27,988 nucleotides of DNA from a virus (IMGVR_UViG_3300035701_000218:1-27988), one strand, 5' to 3'; positions 1-7,432 are shown, counted from the stretch's first letter. Numbers and translations are program-made. The notes: generated by a model from the letters alone, not told the origin.

Positions 1-504
1 GGGATGGCGGACCGGGCCGGCGCCGTGGACTACAGGTGGAACCGCCCGAGCCGCCGGCAATCGGCGCTCGGCTACGGGACGGGCATCCCGGTGCTCCCCG
101 CGCTCCGCGCCCCAAACCCGCGCGTGGCGGTTGTCATCGACACCAGCGGCAGCATGGGCGACGACGAGATCAAGTCCGCGCTCGCCGAGACCGCAGGCGT
201 GGTCCGCGCCGTGGGCGGCGTGGTCACGTTTATCGCCTGCGACGCGGACGTCCACGCCATGCGGCAGGTCGCGACGTGGCAGCAGGCGGCCAAGCTGATC
301 AAGGGCGGCGGCGGGACGGACTTCAGGCCGGCGCTCGAGGCGCTCGCTAAGGACAGGCGCAACCCGGTCGACATCTGCGTCTACCTGACCGACGGCTACG
401 GGACGGCGCCTGATGCGGAGCCGCCGTTCCGGCTCATCTGGACGATCATCGGCGGCGGCCACAAGCCGTCCGAGTGGGGCGAGATGGTGCAGGTCGAGCA
501 GTGA
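1..504 (+). CDS. VWA-domain protein, C-terminal part (5' end outside window)
   Basis: The frame is open from the window edge, so the N-terminus is missing; the ATG at position 4 is unlikely to be the true start. The visible part is a von Willebrand factor A-like fold. A MIDAS-type DxSxS motif (DTSGS) lies near residue 46, GGGTD supplies the conserved threonine, and LTDG supplies the later aspartate. The layout resembles the C-terminal half of bacterial and phage putative metallopeptidases with a VWA-like tail, in which the peptidase domain would lie upstream, outside this window. In phages such genes often sit beside MoxR-type AAA ATPases; that neighbour cannot be checked here. The metal-dependent binding role is inferred from the family. 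The VWA call is firm and the peptidase suggestion is weak. Confidence 0.8.
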   Translation, partial: GMADRAGAVDYRWNRPSRRQSALGYGTGIPVLPALRAPNPRVAVVIDTSGSMGDDEIKSALAETAGVVRAVGGVVTFIACDADVHAMRQVATWQQAAKLIKGGGGTDFRPALEALAKDRRNPVDICVYLTDGYGTAPDAEPPFRLIWTIIGGGHKPSEWGEMVQVEQ

Positions 505-512
505 GTGAACCC

Positions 513-531
513 AGGGGGCCGCGCGCCCCCT
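513..531 (+). other. GC-rich stem-loop between two genes
   Basis: AGGGGGC (513-519) pairs with GCCCCCT (525-531) around a five-base loop. It sits in the 44-base gap before the next gene and ends just before that gene's Shine-Dalgarno site AAGGAG (535-540). No T-tract follows, so it is not a standard intrinsic terminator. It could affect mRNA processing or partial termination. Confidence 0.4.
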
Positions 532-548
532 CACAAGGAGCGGAACAA

Positions 549-1442
549 ATGGAAGCCAAGAACGACATCATCGTGACGTCAACCGATAACAACGCGGGCG
601 CGGTGGTCTGGTGGAGCCTGAGCGGCGAGGTAGAGGTCGGGCGTCTCGCCGCAGAATTGGAGGCGCGCGGTGTCGCCATCGATGTCGCTCGCCCGACCGC
701 GCATTACGCGCTCCGACGCGCGGCGCACAAGGTCGACGAGCAGAGCCTGTTCCTGCGCGCACTCCCTGGCCGCCGTTCTGGATGGGCGCTCGTGCGCGAG
801 CATGCCACCGACAACGATAGCCTGGAGCACAATGTCGAGTTACGCACATGGGTGGACGGCACCGATGACGGCCCGGTGCTGCGCATAGAGCCGTTCGACC
901 ATCCTCGCGCCGCGAGTCTGCGCGCTGAGTTCGCGCGGATCGGGTCGGTGCTCGATGTACAGAGCCTATCCGGCTGGCTCACCCAATGTGTCATCCCGCA
1001 GCTTGTTAGCATAGCGCTACGAGACAATGGGGGGTTCTACTTCATGCCTCAACCGAGTGTTGAAACGTTCCGGCGGGTGGTGGCGGCCATTGAGGCATGC
1101 GGCGGGTCGAAGTTTATGGAGATCCCTGCCATGCGTAGCGAGCAAGCCGTAGGGGCTGTCGTCGGCGCGCTTCAACGCGACGTCGTGGCCGCCGTCGCCG
1201 AGCTGGAGACGGAGCTGACGGCCGCGGACGGCGGGCTGACCGAACGCGGCGTCAAGACGCGGCAGGCGCGGTGCGAGCGGCTGCTCGACATCGTCCAGAC
1301 CTACGAGCGGTCCCTCGACATCAGCCTCGCGTCGATGCGCGAGGAGGTCGGGCGCGTCAAGTCGGCGCTCGTGGTCGCGGCGCTGTCAGCCGGCGAGGGG
1401 GGCGAGCTGTTCGCCACGCCGACCGACGCGGTGGCTGCATGA
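549..1442 (+). CDS. Phage protein of unknown function
   Basis: The 297-residue protein starts at ATG 549, preceded by AAGGAG eight bases upstream; an earlier in-frame start at 474 would overlap the previous gene and has no ribosome site. I cannot assign a family. The N-terminal half is a mixed alpha/beta region with Trp-rich stretches, such as VVWWSLSG near residue 19. The last hundred residues are strongly helical and charged, compatible with a coiled coil (repeated E/R/L heptad-like spacing around the stretch QTYERSLDISLASMREEVG). No signal peptide or membrane segment is seen. The stop overlaps the next start as ATGA at 1439-1442, suggesting translational coupling to the sigma-like gene. 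Confidence 0.8.
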   Translation: MEAKNDIIVTSTDNNAGAVVWWSLSGEVEVGRLAAELEARGVAIDVARPTAHYALRRAAHKVDEQSLFLRALPGRRSGWALVREHATDNDSLEHNVELRTWVDGTDDGPVLRIEPFDHPRAASLRAEFARIGSVLDVQSLSGWLTQCVIPQLVSIALRDNGGFYFMPQPSVETFRRVVAAIEACGGSKFMEIPAMRSEQAVGAVVGALQRDVVAAVAELETELTAADGGLTERGVKTRQARCERLLDIVQTYERSLDISLASMREEVGRVKSALVVAALSAGEGGELFATPTDAVAA

Positions 1443-2017
1443 GGCCGGCCATGACTGAGACGATACTGGAGCAGGGCGGGGTCGAGAAGGGCATCAGGGG
1501 GGTGGCACGGCGTCTGACGCGCCGCTGCTGGTGGGCGGACGAGCGAGACGTGGCGCAGGAGGGGCTGCTCGCCGCGCTCGAGGCGCGCGCGACATGGGAC
1601 GAGCGTCGCGGGCCGTGGCCGCAGTACGCCATGTGGATGGCGAAGCAGGCCATGAGGAGGAGCCTGCTACGGGACAACTCCCCGGTCAGCGCGCCGCGAT
1701 CCCACGAGGATCGGATCAAAGGTGTCCGTCGGGTCGGCATCACGCCGCCGTGCCTCGGCGAGGCCGGGCGCGTAGCGGCCGACGACCACGCCGAAGCGGA
1801 GCGCGGGGCGCTGATCGCGGTCGCCGTCAGGGAGGCGCTGTGGCACCACGATCCGTCGGGCGTCGCCGAGGCGTCGTTGGTTGACGGCGTGCCATGGGAG
1901 GTCATCTGCGCCGCGCAGGGCATCGGGCTGCAGGAGTACAAGGGGCACGTCATGCGGGCGCGTCGAGCGATGGGGCGGGACGGCATGCTCGAGGAGTTGT
2001 ACGAGAGAGAATGCTGA
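1439..2017 (+). CDS. Small sigma-70-family-like factor
   Basis: The 192-residue protein begins at ATG 1439 in an ATGA overlap with the upstream stop; ATG 1451 is an alternative. Residues about 36-80 (DVAQEGLLAALEA, then RGPWPQYAMWMAKQAMRR) match the pattern of sigma region 2: the D-x-x-Q-E-G core-binding helix followed by the aromatic -10 recognition helix. Residues about 146-180 (SLVDGVPWEVICAAQGIGL, then YKGHVMRARRAM) look like the region 4 helix-turn-helix. Length and two-domain layout are those of ECF-size sigma factors. Its likely role is to redirect host RNA polymerase to phage promoters; the repeated element AGTG-N9-GGCGCAAGAC elsewhere in the window is a possible target, but that link is inference. 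It could instead be a sigma-like regulator without transcription activity. Confidence 0.65.
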   Translation: MRPAMTETILEQGGVEKGIRGVARRLTRRCWWADERDVAQEGLLAALEARATWDERRGPWPQYAMWMAKQAMRRSLLRDNSPVSAPRSHEDRIKGVRRVGITPPCLGEAGRVAADDHAEAERGALIAVAVREALWHHDPSGVAEASLVDGVPWEVICAAQGIGLQEYKGHVMRARRAMGRDGMLEELYEREC

Positions 2018-2019
2018 GC

Positions 2020-2066
2020 TTGCGCGCTATGCGCAATGTGCGTATAATGCACATTGCGCATAGCGC
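2020..2066 (+). promoter_or_regulatory. Sigma70-like promoter embedded in an 18-bp perfect inverted repeat (probable operator)
   Basis: The left arm GCGCTATGCGCAATGTGC (2024-2041) and right arm GCACATTGCGCATAGCGC (2049-2066) are exact reverse complements. The seven-base centre carries TATAAT (2043-2048). A TTGCGC hexamer (2020-2025) lies 17 bases upstream of TATAAT, giving a promoter-like layout with a start near 2055. The Shine-Dalgarno GGAGGA and ATG 2081 of a helix-turn-helix gene follow at once. A dimeric repressor on the palindrome would block the promoter, and the small HTH protein downstream is the obvious candidate autoregulator. In RNA the arms could also form a long hairpin if transcription enters from upstream. 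Confidence 0.75.
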
Positions 2067-2080
2067 ACCAGGAGGATGAC

Positions 2081-2338
2081 ATGAGGCAGAATGCGATGAT
2101 AGAGAAGATGCGGGCTGCGGGGTACGTCGCGGCCTCCGATGCGGCCAAGGCGCTAGGGGTGACAGTATTCACTCTATACCGGTGGGCGGAGGCGCGCAAG
2201 GTGATCGGAATGAAGATCACAGGAAGGTGGTACTTCGAGCGGCAAAGCCTAGTCGATTATGTGGGCGCGGATGGCGCGATCCTGCTCGGCCTGGCGACCG
2301 CCGACCCGCCCACGCGGAAACAGACGGCAAATCAATGA
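2081..2338 (+). CDS. Small MerR/excisionase-type helix-turn-helix protein
   Basis: The 85-residue protein starts at ATG 2081 with GGAGGA five bases before it; an earlier in-frame ATG at 2054 lies inside the palindrome and is unlikely. Residues about 14-55 (GYVAASDAAKALGVTVFTLYRW, then KITGRWYFERQSLVDYV) have the winged HTH_17/excisionase pattern: the helix-turn-helix is followed by a short hairpin reading a name-tag Arg-Trp-Tyr and a final helix. Such proteins bind DNA as repressors or recombination directionality factors. No integrase is in the window. With a perfect palindrome overlapping its own promoter, a transcriptional autorepressor role is the simplest reading. Its stop overlaps the helicase start. 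Confidence 0.75.
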   Translation: MRQNAMIEKMRAAGYVAASDAAKALGVTVFTLYRWAEARKVIGMKITGRWYFERQSLVDYVGADGAILLGLATADPPTRKQTANQ

Positions 2339-3801
2339 TGCGCTGGGAGATCCGCAACACAACAGTGCTCGTCCACGGCGCGGCCGACGGCGAGGCGCGC
2401 TGGCTGTGCGACTACCTATCATACGTCGAGCGGCGGTACGTGCCCGGCGCCAGGCGATACGAGGACAAGCACCGATCACTGTTCAATGCATTCGCGCGGG
2501 AGTTCCCGGCCGGATTCGCGCGCGTGATGTACCGTGAGGCGCTGTCCGCCGGGCTGGAAGTTGAGGTGGTCGACGCCCGCGTGCCCCCGTGCCCGCCGGA
2601 TGACTCCGTCGACCTGTCGTGGTTGGCCGTTCATCCGGTGGCCGGCGTGATCACGCATCAGATCGCGGCGGTGGAGGCGTGCGTCAGATGGAAGCGGGGA
2701 ATCATATGGGCGCCGACGGCCAGCGGCAAAACTGAGATCGCCATCGGACTAGCGCAGCGCGTCCCGTGCAGGTGGCTGTTCATGGTCCACCGATCCTCGC
2801 TACTCCAGCAGACGGCCGACCGCTACATGAAGCGCACCGGGTTGCCGGCCGGTATCATCGGCGACGGCAAAGTCGACGTCCCTGATGGCTGCCGGTTCGT
2901 AGTCGCGATGTTCCAGACCATGCACGCGGCGGCCAAGAACGACCGACGAGAGATCCTGACGTACCTGCTCGGGGCCGAGGGCGTCATCTGCGACGAGTGC
3001 CACGCCATCGGCGCCGACACGCTGTACGACGCGGCGATGCGCGCGACAAACGCCTACTACCGCATCGGCATGAGCGCGACGCCATTGTCGCGCGGTGACC
3101 AACGCAACATGCTGACCATCGGCTGCCTCGGCCAGGTCATCTACCGCATCAGACCGGAGGAGCTGATCGAGAAGGGGCTGCTCGCCGTTCCGCGCATACG
3201 CATGGTGCCGGTGCGCCAACAGAGCGCCATGACGGAATGGCGCGACGTGTACGATGAGTGCGTCGTCGAGTCGCGCCTGCGCAACGGCGCCGTGGTCGAC
3301 ATCGTGCGCCGTTGCGCCAAGCCGGCGCTCGTGTTCGTGCAGGAGGTCGAGCACGGCAAGGCATTGACCAGGCTCATTGAACAGGCTGGCATGCGCGCCG
3401 AGTTCGTCTACGGCGCGAAGGACACGAGGCAGCGCCGCGCCGCCGTGGAGCGGCTGGTGCGCACCGACATCGACGCATTGGTCACCAACTGCATATTCCA
3501 GGAGGGTGTCGACATCCCGAGCCTGCGCTCGATCGTCGTCGCGTCGGCCGGCAAGTCGACGATCGCCGCTGTGCAGCGAGTGGGTCGCGGCATGCGCGTG
3601 GACGCCGCGACCGGCAAGGACGAGTGTGAGGTGTGGGACGTGGCCGACCTCGGGTGCGGCTGCACGAATGATGATAGGCAATATGCGCACTTCGGGTGCA
3701 GGCTGCTTGAGCGGCACATGGCCGCGCGCAAGAAGGCATACGAGGCCGAGGGGTACAAGGTGGAAATAAAATCGTTGTACTCCCCAGGCGACTTGGTGTA
3801 A
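2335..3801 (+). CDS. Superfamily 2 DNA/RNA helicase (UvsW/RadD-like)
   Basis: The 488-residue protein has a full set of SF2 motifs: Walker A APTASGKTE near residues 125-133, the DECH box at 220-223, SATP at 247-250 and motif VI QRVGRGMR at 414-421, with the VTNCIFQEGVDIP strand typical of the second RecA lobe. Such phage helicases unwind or remodel branched DNA (T4 UvsW) or help repair. A substrate-specific domain cannot be named in the N-terminal hundred residues. The C-terminus has a Cys/His cluster (DLGCGCTNDDRQYAHFGC) that could bind metal. The start is ATG 2335, in an ATGA overlap with the HTH gene, or the adjacent ATG 2338; no strong ribosome site is visible, so coupling is likely. Confidence 0.92.
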   Translation: MMRWEIRNTTVLVHGAADGEARWLCDYLSYVERRYVPGARRYEDKHRSLFNAFAREFPAGFARVMYREALSAGLEVEVVDARVPPCPPDDSVDLSWLAVHPVAGVITHQIAAVEACVRWKRGIIWAPTASGKTEIAIGLAQRVPCRWLFMVHRSSLLQQTADRYMKRTGLPAGIIGDGKVDVPDGCRFVVAMFQTMHAAAKNDRREILTYLLGAEGVICDECHAIGADTLYDAAMRATNAYYRIGMSATPLSRGDQRNMLTIGCLGQVIYRIRPEELIEKGLLAVPRIRMVPVRQQSAMTEWRDVYDECVVESRLRNGAVVDIVRRCAKPALVFVQEVEHGKALTRLIEQAGMRAEFVYGAKDTRQRRAAVERLVRTDIDALVTNCIFQEGVDIPSLRSIVVASAGKSTIAAVQRVGRGMRVDAATGKDECEVWDVADLGCGCTNDDRQYAHFGCRLLERHMAARKKAYEAEGYKVEIKSLYSPGDLV

Positions 3802-3865
3802 TTTATCGGGCGACGATGGGAAATGCGCTGCTGGCTGTAAAGGGCGGTCGGCGGCGTTTTAGGAG

Positions 3866-3894
3866 TAGGCAGTGTGTGAGTTCCATGTCATAAT
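3866..3894 (+). promoter_or_regulatory. Putative sigma70 promoter with extended -10
   Basis: TAGGCA (3866-3871) is separated by 17 bases from CATAAT (3889-3894), which is preceded by TG at the extended -10 position (TGTCATAAT). Transcription would start near 3901 and give a leader of about 100 bases before the initiator gene. The left arm of one inverted repeat (3868-3880) covers the -35 hexamer. Confidence 0.5.
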
Positions 3895-3990
3895 GTCACC
3901 AACTCCCGCGCTTGAGGGAGGGCCTAAGTCTAGTGGCTTAGGACCTTACACACTGCCGCCACAACGACACCCTTTGGCCCTCCCTCAAGC
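3868..3990 (+). repeat. Two crossing inverted repeats plus inner hairpin upstream of initiator gene
   Basis: Repeat A: GGCAGTGTGT (3868-3877) pairs with ACACACTGCC (3948-3957), extendable to 13 pairs with one G-T. Repeat B: GCTTGAGGGAGGGCC (3910-3924) pairs exactly with GGCCCTCCCTCAAGC (3976-3990). Repeat C: CCTAAG (3923-3928) pairs with CTTAGG (3937-3942). A and B interleave, so they would form a pseudoknot or be alternatives; B and C share two bases. Repeat B ends three bases before the AGGAG ribosome site of the gene at 4003. The 201-base gap 3802-4002 holds this structure and a candidate promoter and no credible gene. Confidence 0.75.
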
Positions 3991-4002
3991 CCAGGAGTTA
4001 CC

Positions 4003-5553
4003 ATGCCGAGCGTCATACCCCGTCAACACATTGCCAATCACATCCAGGGCAGGACAGTAGTAGATGAAGATGAAGTAAAGCGCCGCCTCGGCGCTACGGC
4101 CTATCGAGTATGGTGCGCGCTGGCCAAGTGCAGGAACAAGGTGGGCGCAACGCACATCACGATCAATGGGATTGCCAGCTGCAAGGGCATGGAGCCAATC
4201 AGCACGTATTCGGTGCGCGCCGGCCTGCGACGTCTGCGTGAGGTGGGATTGGTCGAAGACCTCAGCCCCAGCAGGATGCTAGGGGAAGTACCACGACGCG
4301 GGAGTGACACACCGGTCAAGGCGTTCATCTTCCCCCGTGTGGTATACGGGGTACGCGGCGTTGAGATCGGCAAGCCAACGATGTCCTTCGTGGCGCCCAA
4401 GCCCATCATCGACAGGATCATGAAGATGCCGGGTTGGGGTGGAGCAAGAAATGGGGCGGGACATCCCAGGTCAAAGCCAGTTCTGGAACCAAGGGAGCGT
4501 GACCCCCGATTGGTGGAGTACCTTGGGTACCTGAAACGTGAGGTATCCAGGGTGCACGTTCTGGACAAGCCGGGCGGCACGCCAATACCAGTGACGCTGA
4601 TAAGCACCAACCGGTCCGACATAAACCTAATAATTCCGGTGGCCGATAAGTGCGCCAATGTAGCTCCAAGCGGGGCCGTTGCTTTCAAGTCACACCCCAT
4701 CTCGCTTTCAAGTCACACCCCCGATATAGTATCTAAAGCTTCAGACTCTACAGTCTTTGACTTCGTCAAAGACACCGCCGTGAAGTCGCCGGCGGTTGCC
4801 ATACCAACAAAGACGCCAAAGGCAGGCCATCACACGGCTCCTTCCCAAGGTGACGTTGAGACCTCGGTCGGCTTCAAGCTGGGCGGCAACGCCGTGAACG
4901 GCGGCCGGGTGCCTCGGCCCGGTGTGGACCCAGGCGTGCCCCGGCACCCGAGTGAGTTGCTGAAGCCGGCCATCATCCCGTCCCCCCCGCAGATACCGGA
5001 CGGGCTAAGCGACATGGACGCGGCAATGTGGTTGGTGCGAACGTACCGTGGTGTGGTGAAGTCGGTGACCAAGAAGGAGTGCTGGGTGCTGGCCACTCGG
5101 CAACAGCTGGCCAAGTCGAAGTACCTCAAGACGCTGGCGAGCGCGTCGCGCATGATGCGCGAGATGGAGATACCGCCGGCGGCCTGGGCCATGTTCAGCA
5201 TGGACGTGTGGCGCAAGTTCGGCAAAGGCAAGGCGTCGATGCCGCCGATCGCGTGGATGTTCAGCGAGAAGCGCATGGCCGACCGCGAGGGCTGGTTTAG
5301 GCACGAGGAGGGCGGCTACCATGACAGCCGCATCATATACGGCGACGCGGCGCAAGACATAATGCGGCGATGGGCGGGCATGTACGGCGCGCTCGTCCGC
5401 GCGCTGTCGACCGGTGGTGATTTGAGCGCGGTCGTTGGGCGGTTCTTCCCCGACGGTATGTACGACAAGCTCATTGACAGGGCCAACCGGGAGGCGGCGG
5501 ATGACCAGCTGGTGCTGAACAAGGCGATGGTACGCGGCGACTGGATTTGGTGA
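4003..5553 (+). CDS. Putative replication initiator protein (lambda O-like organisation)
   Basis: The 516-residue protein starts at ATG 4003 with AGGAG upstream. Residues about 20-90 read as a winged-helix DNA-binding domain (TAYRVWCALAKCRNKVGATH, then GIASCKGMEPISTYSVRAGL and RRLREVGLVEDL), the fold of phage and plasmid initiators. A long low-complexity Pro/Ser/Thr-rich linker (about 150-345) is followed by a helical C-terminal domain with conserved-looking Trp residues. This order matches lambda O-type initiators: N-terminal origin binding, linker, C-terminal helicase contact. Direct DNA repeats lie inside the linker coding region, as in lambda ori. The next gene is the replicative helicase, which supports the role. 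No family can be confirmed without searches; DnaD-like loaders are an alternative. Confidence 0.65.
   Translation: MPSVIPRQHIANHIQGRTVVDEDEVKRRLGATAYRVWCALAKCRNKVGATHITINGIASCKGMEPISTYSVRAGLRRLREVGLVEDLSPSRMLGEVPRRGSDTPVKAFIFPRVVYGVRGVEIGKPTMSFVAPKPIIDRIMKMPGWGGARNGAGHPRSKPVLEPRERDPRLVEYLGYLKREVSRVHVLDKPGGTPIPVTLISTNRSDINLIIPVADKCANVAPSGAVAFKSHPISLSSHTPDIVSKASDSTVFDFVKDTAVKSPAVAIPTKTPKAGHHTAPSQGDVETSVGFKLGGNAVNGGRVPRPGVDPGVPRHPSELLKPAIIPSPPQIPDGLSDMDAAMWLVRTYRGVVKSVTKKECWVLATRQQLAKSKYLKTLASASRMMREMEIPPAAWAMFSMDVWRKFGKGKASMPPIAWMFSEKRMADREGWFRHEEGGYHDSRIIYGDAAQDIMRRWAGMYGALVRALSTGGDLSAVVGRFFPDGMYDKLIDRANREAADDQLVLNKAMVRGDWIW
4681..4773 (+). other. Candidate replication origin: iteron pair, AT-rich patch and palindromes inside the initiator gene
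   Basis: GCTTTCAAGTCACACCCC occurs exactly twice (4681-4698 and 4704-4721), 23 bases apart. An unusually AT-rich stretch for this window follows (about 4723-4760). Then come the inverted repeat AGACT/AGTCT (4743-4747 with 4752-4756) and the perfect palindrome GTCTTTGAC-TTC-GTCAAAGAC (4753-4773). Iterons beside an AT-rich unwinding region inside an initiator gene is the layout of lambdoid origins. Only two iterons are exact, fewer than lambda's four, so this is a candidate and not proof. Confidence 0.5.
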
Positions 5554-5562
5554 GGGGCGAGA

Positions 5563-6930
5563 ATGGCTGACACCTACGGCATGACGCAGCAGTTTGAGGC
5601 GGTGGTGGCTTACCTGACGTGCTCGAGCGCGCGGTTCTTCGGCCGAGTGGGGCGCGCCCTGGTGCCTGACGCCATGGCGCTGCCGGCGGCGCAGCTCGCG
5701 GTGAAGGCGGCACAGGCGGTAGCCAAGGACGCGGGAGGCGGCCCGGCCTCGCCCATGATCGCCGTCCAGCGCATCAAGCGCTGGCAGAACGAGGGTAAGG
5801 TCACTGCCGACCAGCTGCTCGCCGTGAGCGACCTGTTCGACACCGTCGAGGACACCGGCCTGCCGCCGGAGGATGTGGTCGTGGCGGAGCTGGCGCCGAT
5901 CCTGCAGCGCAGCCTTCAGCATGAGGCGATCAAGGCGGCCATGGATGACTACGCCAAGCGGGGCGACTTGAGCAAGGTCACCGACCTGCTGCACAAGGCC
6001 GCGAGCGTGGGCAAGCAGGACAGCAGCGTCGGCATCAAGCTCGGCGGCAACAGCTTCGCCAGCATCGAGCAGCTCCAGTTCCTCGACAAGATGCCCACGG
6101 GCATCACCGAGCTGGACCTAGCCATCGGTGGCGGCGCCCCGCGCGGCACGCTGAGCATGGCGCTCGGATCGGCTGGTGAGGGTAAGAGCATCATGCTATC
6201 GCAGATCGCCGCCTTCGCCTGCATGAACAATTTCCACGTGGGGTACGCCACGCTCGAGCTTGGTCCGCCGTTCGTGCTGGCCCGGCTGAAGGCGGCCATC
6301 ACTGGCGAGACCATAGACGCGATCATGGCCGGGTCACAGAAGGCGAAGGACATCATCGCCGCGACAACCCTCGGGCCGCTCATGGTGAAGGAGTTCCCGG
6401 CGCAGGTGACGACGGTGCAGCACCTCCAGGAGTGGGTCGAGGAGTGCGAGCAAGCCAACGGGCGTAAGTTGGACTTGCTGGTGGTCGACTACGCGGACAA
6501 GCTGACCATGCCCGGTAAGGGTATCGAGCAGATCGGCTCGTACCGTGTAGGCGAGCTGGTGTACGAGCAGTTGCGGCTGTACGTGCATGAGCGGCAGATA
6601 TGGGGCTGGACCGCGTCGCAGAGCACGCGCAGCGCTACCAAGGAGGGCAAGGGGCACAAGGACCTCGACAACCTGGCCGACAGCGTGGGCAAGGGGCGCG
6701 TGGTGGACCTGGGCATCAGTCTGAACCGACGTGAGGACGGCGATGAGATACTGTTCTACATCATGAAGCACCGCTTCGGCAAGAGTAGGACCAGCGTGGG
6801 TCCGCTGCCCACGGACTTTGCCGCCGGCCTCATAGCGCCGATGGTACGCCCGGCCAACGCGGAGGAGGGGGCGCAAGGTCTGATTGTGCGGTCGGTGGAA
6901 GAGAAGCTATCCGGCGATGAGCCGTTTTGA
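5563..6930 (+). CDS. DnaB-like replicative helicase
   Basis: The 455-residue protein has an N-terminal helical region and a RecA-like ATPase core that begins near residue 170 (PTGITELDLAIGGGAPRGTL, the usual entry to DnaB and RecA cores). Walker A is GSAGEGKS at 202-209 and Walker B is LLVVDYAD with Asp309. Later WGWTASQSTR corresponds to the DnaB segment after Walker B that carries the sensor Gln. It would be the ring helicase that unwinds the phage fork, partnered with the initiator just upstream and the primase two genes downstream. The N-terminal 150 residues do not resemble the usual DnaB N-domain clearly. Start ATG 5563 has a GAGGGGCGAG ribosome site, ten bases after the initiator stop. 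Residues 155-163 share a motif with the initiator. Confidence 0.88.
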   Translation: MADTYGMTQQFEAVVAYLTCSSARFFGRVGRALVPDAMALPAAQLAVKAAQAVAKDAGGGPASPMIAVQRIKRWQNEGKVTADQLLAVSDLFDTVEDTGLPPEDVVVAELAPILQRSLQHEAIKAAMDDYAKRGDLSKVTDLLHKAASVGKQDSSVGIKLGGNSFASIEQLQFLDKMPTGITELDLAIGGGAPRGTLSMALGSAGEGKSIMLSQIAAFACMNNFHVGYATLELGPPFVLARLKAAITGETIDAIMAGSQKAKDIIAATTLGPLMVKEFPAQVTTVQHLQEWVEECEQANGRKLDLLVVDYADKLTMPGKGIEQIGSYRVGELVYEQLRLYVHERQIWGWTASQSTRSATKEGKGHKDLDNLADSVGKGRVVDLGISLNRREDGDEILFYIMKHRFGKSRTSVGPLPTDFAAGLIAPMVRPANAEEGAQGLIVRSVEEKLSGDEPF

Positions 6931-6961
6931 CAACCGCGCCAATGGCGCAGGAGGGTGGACG

Positions 6962-7429
6962 ATGGCTAAGAGGCACGTGATGGATGCGGTGGAGGCGATG
7001 AACGGAGCGGGTGAGGCACTGAAGGGCAGCGTGACACCGGCGGAGGCGGCCGAGCGTGATCCCGACGCCGCTGGCAAGCTGGAGGAGCAGAAGCGCGCCA
7101 AGGCCGGGCAGGAGTACGACAAGCTGCTCAGCGGGGTGCACGCGTTGAACGAGATGGCCGACACAGAGGCGTGGAAGCGGTTCTACAACGACCTCATAGC
7201 GGATCGCACCAGGCACGAGCAGGACATCCTGACCGAGGAGAAGACCCGCGACATGGTCCGGCACCAGGAGTGCATCAAGATCATCAACGGCATCATCAAG
7301 AAGGTGCAGAAGCCCATCGCCGACCTCAACGCCTATTGTGTGGCCATGCCACTGTTCTCAGCGGAGTTCCACACGCGGGCGCAGTGGAACGCGGCGCTCG
7401 GCACTGTCGAGTTCAGCAAGTCGCGGTAG
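6962..7429 (+). CDS. Small helical phage protein of unknown function
   Basis: The 155-residue protein starts at ATG 6962, preceded by GGAGGGTGGACG. The first ninety residues are rich in Ala, Glu and Lys and look helical; the rest is charged and helical (EEKTRDMVRHQECIKIINGI), compatible with a coiled-coil or helical bundle. There is no catalytic motif, signal peptide or membrane segment. It lies between the helicase and primase genes, so it may be a replisome accessory such as a loader or linker, but nothing in the sequence proves that. The primase GTG start follows three bases after the stop, within one transcription unit. Confidence 0.8.
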   Translation: MAKRHVMDAVEAMNGAGEALKGSVTPAEAAERDPDAAGKLEEQKRAKAGQEYDKLLSGVHALNEMADTEAWKRFYNDLIADRTRHEQDILTEEKTRDMVRHQECIKIINGIIKKVQKPIADLNAYCVAMPLFSAEFHTRAQWNAALGTVEFSKSR

Positions 7430-7432
7430 ACC

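Noticed and set aside
2800-3717. Long minus-strand open frame (305 codons) opposite the SF2 helicase
   Set aside because: The opposite strand encodes a helicase with all motifs; the minus frame is Arg/His/Ala-rich composition noise of GC-rich DNA. Similar minus frames at 1357-2220, 5005-5994, 13746-14804, 15106-16017, 18113-19141, 18816-19700 and 26905-27783 are rejected for the same reason.
3872-4060. Open frame of 62 codons across the inverted-repeat region
   Set aside because: It lies across the inverted repeats, has no ribosome site and overlaps the start of the initiator gene.
5349-5358. Fifth GGCGCAAGAC
   Set aside because: It is inside a coding region and lacks AGTG nine bases upstream, so I do not count it as a copy of the repeated element.
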